Below, piece by piece: positions 61,920 to 64,000 of a DNA stretch of 64,000 nt. The notes below the pieces were generated by a model. That model was not told where the DNA came from. It saw only the letters and a program-made list of their open reading frames with translations, and did no database searches. The position numbers and the translations under genes were made by a program. Within the stretch, counting starts at the first letter, position 1. Each line of letters begins with the position of its first letter. Source of the DNA: Topomyia yanbarensis (Eukaryota > Arthropoda > Insecta > Diptera > Culicidae); the NCBI RefSeq assembly GCF_030247195.1, contig NC_080671.1:82520370-82584369 (forward strand), written 5' to 3'.

Positions 61920-63400
61920 TTAGTTTCGTTGTGACTCCAGATAAAGCCGTGTTTTGTAGATCAGAAGATGGGGCGATGCGTTGTTTATGGCATGTTTGGC
62001 ACTTTTTTGCAGCTTCGGCGAAGTTAGATGTAAAGACAAGTGGTATTCAATCGGTTGGGGAGTAGTCGGAGTTTAATGATTGCAGATCGTTGCGCAATTT
62101 AAGCTATTTCGAACACGGTGACAGGTATGATTACTGATTGACCAACGAAGAAGTTTGTTTTTTCTAATGGTAATTAATCGAATAAATTTGATATCAACCT
62201 GGATTCATTAGTCCAGACCCTCAATGAAGTCATGCTTGTTAGAAACATACTGGTCATAAATAAATCCGTTACAATGATTTATGCAGGCTGTCATCATTAG
62301 TTTTGCTAGATGGGTTCTTTCTTTAGCAGAAAAGCTGAATCAAGAGCTGCAAAATTAAACGAGTAACAAAACATATATTGTCACTAGCAGCTTCACACAC
62401 ACAGACCTGACATGGCGATCACGTGCGCGCTCTTTGTGGTTCAACGTGGACGTGACCCGTTGACTGACTGGAACGGTTTCTGCCCTAGCGAAGACGCCTG
62501 GTGGGGCACTTATGAGGTTATGAAGTGTGAGATTTTGACCGTTAGATTCATGAGGTTTGATTACGATTTGACGACTGCTGTGCGGTCAATCTTGGGACCA
62601 ACCGATGTGTGAGGTAGTTCCGTGATTGTCAAGTTGTGGCATGTGGCAATTTGACGTATGACAGCCGGTTAATTGCATGAACTTGAATGGCGGATATCAA
62701 ATTGTCATATGAACTTTGTGAAATTATACTGAAATTGCGGTAAAAGTTGAAACATCTATTTTATTAGAAATCAAGCTCCAATGCATATCTCATTTGATTC
62801 CGCTTTATGGTTGTATTGTAATTGGGCAGAAAAAGTCATTCGCAGCAAAACATTGTGCCCGATGATTTTGCCCGAAACGCCCGCCGAATAAATTCGTTTG
62901 GGGAAAAGGCCACCACTAATGAATCTCATATAACACAATCCAACAATGCAACGCCATTCATCAGCGGAACCTGTCCCACTGAACCCAATCGATTCATCAT
63001 AAATTCATTCGGCCAGACCACCGATCATCAGACTGACAAGGGTCACTACAGATCCTTCGGTTTGTCGTCGTCGTCGTCGACCATTCTTCGGTCGTACCGC
63101 GCGATGACACGATATCAAATCGATCACCGCACTCAGTGCTTTTAATGGCAGTCAACCTGCGTATTTTCGATTGAATTTATGTTTTCTCCTGCCCTAACCC
63201 TCCTCCAGTGCCGTTCAACCCGCTCCCTATTCGAAGCTTTGCCGAACAAAAATAAATTGCCCCCTCACTGTGCGAGTTCATTAACATGATCATGACAATT
63301 GGCTTGCTGTGCTGACATTATGTGTACTGGCAGGTGGAGCTGCGTTGGGGGAGGGGGTGGGGTTGAGATGTTTGATCGTATCGTTCGCTGGTTTGGTCAA
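61920..63400. other. Non-coding DNA with GC-richer blocks
   Basis: A 66-codon frame from an ATG at 62412 and a 107-codon frame at 62822-63145 (no ATG start) are in stretches of near 45-50 percent GC. Neither is recognised. (GTC)n is at 63066-63080. These may be host regulatory DNA. Confidence 0.3.
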
Positions 63401-63514
63401 CATGTTTAATCGATGTCAGGAATGTGCCAAAGGAAAACAATATTTCAAGAATACAGTCGAAAACGACTGGCGAAAATTGAAAAATAAAATCGTCGTGGAA
63501 CTGCCGAGGAGCAT
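63401..63514 (+). CDS. Candidate first coding exon, unidentified gene
   Basis: CAACATG at 63398-63404 has a good insect start context. It opens 38 codons (starting MFNRCQECAKGKQYFKNTV) that run into CATT followed by GTAAGTG, a strong donor. A possible acceptor (GATGTCAG) inside it would make it an internal exon instead. The peptide is basic with two close Cys; I do not recognise it. Confidence 0.28.
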
Positions 63515-64000
63515 TGTAAGTGATTATGTCACTGCATTTAATGACTATGTTTTGTTAATCAAAACCTGATCTAGTGGTGTTGAATTGCATTGTTCCATGT
63601 TTTATTTGTCATCTCGAAACTCTACTGTGTGGTCTGTACTGCAACAACATATAATGCTTATCTCCCTTATACTTTTGTATGCCGAAGAATTGCATATGCT
63701 TTTCTGTTAGATGGTTTCATGTCATTGTTGTGTGATGAGTAGTGATATTAAACATTCAGATGAAAACTTCCGCGCCCCTATGGGGCAATTAATTAATAAT
63801 TCAGTTAGTCCTGATGACTTGAGTAGACCGATCAACTTGTCAAAACTGAATAAAATTTTGGAAAGATTTCAATGATATCGAGACAAAGGTTTCAATGTAG
63901 TCAGTCAATTTTTTATTTCGATTATATTTTAACGTTATGGCCATTTGCCTCTTTTCAGGATAGAAAAATGTCTTTCTGAAAATTTTTCCAAACCTATGTG
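63515..64000. other. AT-rich window end
   Basis: No feature recognised; would be intron if the preceding exon is real. Confidence 0.35.

Overview
The window looks like nuclear DNA of a culicine mosquito (Aedes or a close relative). The composition is AT-rich, no compact gene appears across 64 kb, an ITmD37E-type Tc1/mariner transposon is present, and non-LTR retrotransposon debris lies beside many short inverted-repeat elements and long microsatellites. The taxon is inferred from these element types and from general resemblance to mosquito intergenic or intronic repeats; it was not tested by a search. No complete protein-coding host gene is visible.

Layout. 1-4.5 kb is unique-looking AT-rich DNA with one good candidate host exon on the minus strand (3269-3449). 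4.5-8.2 kb is a TTAA-flanked repeat block built around a long modular repeat, called family A here, which has internal microsatellites and an inserted hairpin-shaped retroposon (7236-7810). 8.4-11.2 kb holds a fold-back element and then a TTAA-flanked element with an ITmD37E transposon nested in it. 11.5-12.1 kb is a Jockey-like reverse transcriptase remnant. 12.4-19.1 kb carries several MITEs, a degenerate tandem array and an RTE-like remnant. 19.5-27 kb is mostly featureless apart from a cluster of short inverted repeats near 25.6 kb. 27.5-33.6 kb has decayed non-LTR pieces: gag-like, endonuclease/RT, and an RTE-like piece inside a hAT-like element. 34.3-37.85 kb is a second family A copy, split by a 5'-truncated RNase H-bearing non-LTR element (Loa/I-like) with a 28-bp target-site duplication. 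Smaller fragments of that element lie at 39.0 and 45.7 kb. A third family A copy is inverted at 43.9-44.6 kb and ends in a long (AT)n tract. 46.7-47.5 kb is the most gene-like region: a TATA-box promoter, initiator and non-coding first exon with a splice donor. 50-62 kb is again MITE and fold-back territory. Two weak candidate first exons lie near 59.2 and 63.4 kb.

The useful content is therefore the nested history of mobile elements, a few splice-site-flanked exon candidates, and one likely Pol II promoter. At least nine structures could form long hairpins if transcribed. I found no prokaryote-style operon, CRISPR array or defence locus, and nothing that I can defend as a new multi-gene system. 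The closest to a novel observation is the double-headed architecture shared by all three family A copies, together with the retroposed hairpin inside one of them.
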